64,000 nucleotides of DNA from Acidobacteriaceae bacterium. Its GTDB lineage: Bacteria > Acidobacteriota > Terriglobia > Terriglobales > Acidobacteriaceae. The position numbers and the translations under genes are program-made. Below the pieces are notes generated by a model that was not told where the DNA came from, did no database searches, and saw only the letters and a list, made by a program, of their open reading frames with translations. The number at the start of each line of letters is the position of its first letter. Position 1 is the stretch's first letter. Positions 62,894 to 64,000 of the stretch are shown here, in pieces. The DNA lies in assembly GCA_025355385.1 (NCBI GenBank), contig JANXZS010000083.1, positions 1-64,000 of the forward strand. Reading direction: 5' to 3'.

Positions 62894-62897
62894 TAGG

Positions 62898-63665
62898 CTA
62901 TCTCACCGGCTTCAGGCCGCGCTGCGCCAACTGACTGGCGACGGCGGGCGAGAGCAAATAGTCGAGGAAGCGATGAGCCGCATCGCGCTGTGTGGACTTC
63001 CGCAAAAGGATGGCGCCCTGCACAATGGGCGGATAAGAACTGGTCGGCATTTCAAAATAGCTTCCTGAGCTGCGCAGTCGATCAGTTAGCGCCGAGGTGA
63101 GCGAGAGGAGGCCCGCGTCGGCATTCCCAGAGTCGGCGAATTGTGCAGCCTGAGAGATGTTTTCCGCCGTCACAAGCCTGGTTTTGAGTTGGTCGGCGAG
63201 TTTGAGGCTGGTGAGCGAGGCCATCGCGGCTCTTCCATAGGGGGCGTGCAGCGGATTGGCGATTGCAAGTCTCTTTAGTCGCGGATCCTTGAGCGTTGCC
63301 AGAGATGGTTGAGGGAAGGAGGAATCTTTGCGCGTCCACAGGACGAGCGTTCCCTGGGCATATGGCACCGGAGTTTTGGAGTCCGCCAGTCCATCTGCGA
63401 TCAGCTTCTGCGGGAACGATAGATCAGCAGAGAGAAAGAGATCGAAGGGTGCGCCGTTCTCAATTTGCGCGGCCAGAGTGGATGAAGACTGGTAGGAAAT
63501 TTCGATGCGAATAGCAGTGCGATGCTGATAAGTGGTGATCAGGCTCGGCAGCACGGGTTGCAGGTCAGCCGCCGCCGCAATACGCAGCGGCGGCTGGGCG
63601 TGAAGCACGGCCACGAGCGGCAGGACCAGTATGATCGAAAGTGCAATCTTCAGAGCTCTCCACAT
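62898..63665 (-). CDS. modA: Molybdate-binding protein ModA
   Basis: A 255-aa periplasmic substrate-binding protein. Signal peptide KIALSIILVLPLVAVLHA; mature motifs LRIAAAADLQPVLPSLITTY, ISYQSSSTLAAQIENGAPFD and FLSADLSFPQKLIADG, then VPYAQGTLVLWTRKD and GNADAGLLSLTSAL. I chose the ATG at 63665 because it places the signal peptide at the N-terminus; an earlier in-frame start would add 48 non-homologous residues. Divergent from thrC. Confidence 0.95.
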   Translation of the reverse strand: MWRALKIALSIILVLPLVAVLHAQPPLRIAAAADLQPVLPSLITTYQHRTAIRIEISYQSSSTLAAQIENGAPFDLFLSADLSFPQKLIADGLADSKTPVPYAQGTLVLWTRKDSSFPQPSLATLKDPRLKRLAIANPLHAPYGRAAMASLTSLKLADQLKTRLVTAENISQAAQFADSGNADAGLLSLTSALTDRLRSSGSYFEMPTSSYPPIVQGAILLRKSTQRDAAHRFLDYLLSPAVASQLAQRGLKPVR

Positions 63666-63807
63666 AGTCTTCGCTACACCCGCCCCACATCCGCGTCGTG
63701 TGCTGGCGCGGCGACTACCAGCATAACTGCATGACCGTATGCCCCGAAATGCGCTGGGGCAATTTCCGTTCGTCATCCGCCGGATTGCTGCTAGGCTAGC
63801 CATATCC

Positions 63808-64000
63808 ATGACTGAGAGTATCTATCAACTGCGTTGCATTGGTTGCGCCAGCATCGTTGCCCGGGACCAGATGCCCAGTAACTTTCGCTGTCCCCTGTGC
63901 GGGGAGCTATACGAGGTGGAGTATCCCGGATGGAGCAGGGGAGCGAGCCCGACCGAGACCAAATCGTGGATGCCCAATGCGAGCGCTTTGCGCTGGCTGT
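63808..64000 (+). CDS. thrC: Threonine synthase, N-terminal part (cut off by window)
   Basis: Sixty-four codons are present. The zinc-ribbon-like N-terminus reads QLRCIGCASIVARDQMPSNF then RCPLCGELYEVEYPGW, with the C-x2-C pairs typical of one threonine synthase group, followed by LRWL where the family has a Trp-rich stretch. The PLP lysine and the rest lie beyond the window. The start ATG at 63808 has no strong RBS. The call rests on the first 64 residues. Confidence 0.75.
   Translation, partial: MTESIYQLRCIGCASIVARDQMPSNFRCPLCGELYEVEYPGWSRGASPTETKSWMPNASALRWL

Overview
The window reads as chromosomal DNA of an acidobacterium, most likely class Terriglobia (Granulicella/Terriglobus/Edaphobacter-like). 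The evidence is indirect: an Oar-type TonB-dependent receptor with a carboxypeptidase-regulatory N-domain, four exported FG-GAP/ASPIC-UnbV (CRTAC1-type) proteins, many exported TPR, YVTN and DUF5916 proteins, moderately high GC, and no phage, IS transposase, rRNA, tRNA or CRISPR array that I could recognise. Most of it is housekeeping DNA; the accessory-looking part is about 14-39 kb.

Layout. 1-9.7 kb: 5'-partial mutS, a small membrane protein, a tightly overlapping haem operon (hemX-like, hemA, hemC, hemD) behind a perfect CRP/FNR-type dyad, nth, a DedA-family gene and an inositol-3-phosphate synthase gene. 10-19.2 kb: an M48 protease, a DUF5916 outer-membrane protein, a sialate O-acetylesterase-like enzyme, a lycopene-cyclase-domain membrane protein, a YegD-like Hsp70, and a two-gene unit for a membrane-anchored CuA cupredoxin and a monohaem cytochrome c.

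19.8-37.5 kb: a probable glycan-responsive locus. A GntR/LacI-hybrid regulator is divergent from a 1206-aa Oar-like receptor, followed by an exported GH130 enzyme overlapping a TPR protein, then CRTAC1-type genes A and B, a large TPR gene, and CRTAC1-type genes C (with an N-terminal TPR-like region) and D. This is the best candidate for an undescribed surface system.

37.8-48.2 kb: an exported acidobacterial protein of unknown function; a siroheme operon (nirA-like reductase, precorrin-2 dehydrogenase, uroporphyrinogen-III methyltransferase) behind an attenuator-like hairpin; ppdK; a STAS protein; queG; and a cold-shock gene remnant. 48.3-57.9 kb: yihY, a SpoIIE/PP2C phosphatase, and a leftward run containing a 28-codon peptide, ccmE, ccmA, ybaK, ccmB, ccmC, ccmD, a DAHP synthase gene and a YVTN lipoprotein gene. 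58.2-64 kb: thiC, a bacilliredoxin, murB, modABC and 5'-partial thrC.

Themes: tetrapyrrole and cytochrome biogenesis recur (haem, siroheme, Ccm, CuA/cytochrome c). A dispersed palindromic element of about 116 bp occurs three times, always just past the 3' end of a gene; in one case it supplies the stop codon. Three short genes were found by direct reading (ccmD, the 28-codon peptide and the csp remnant), and both window edges carry truncated genes.
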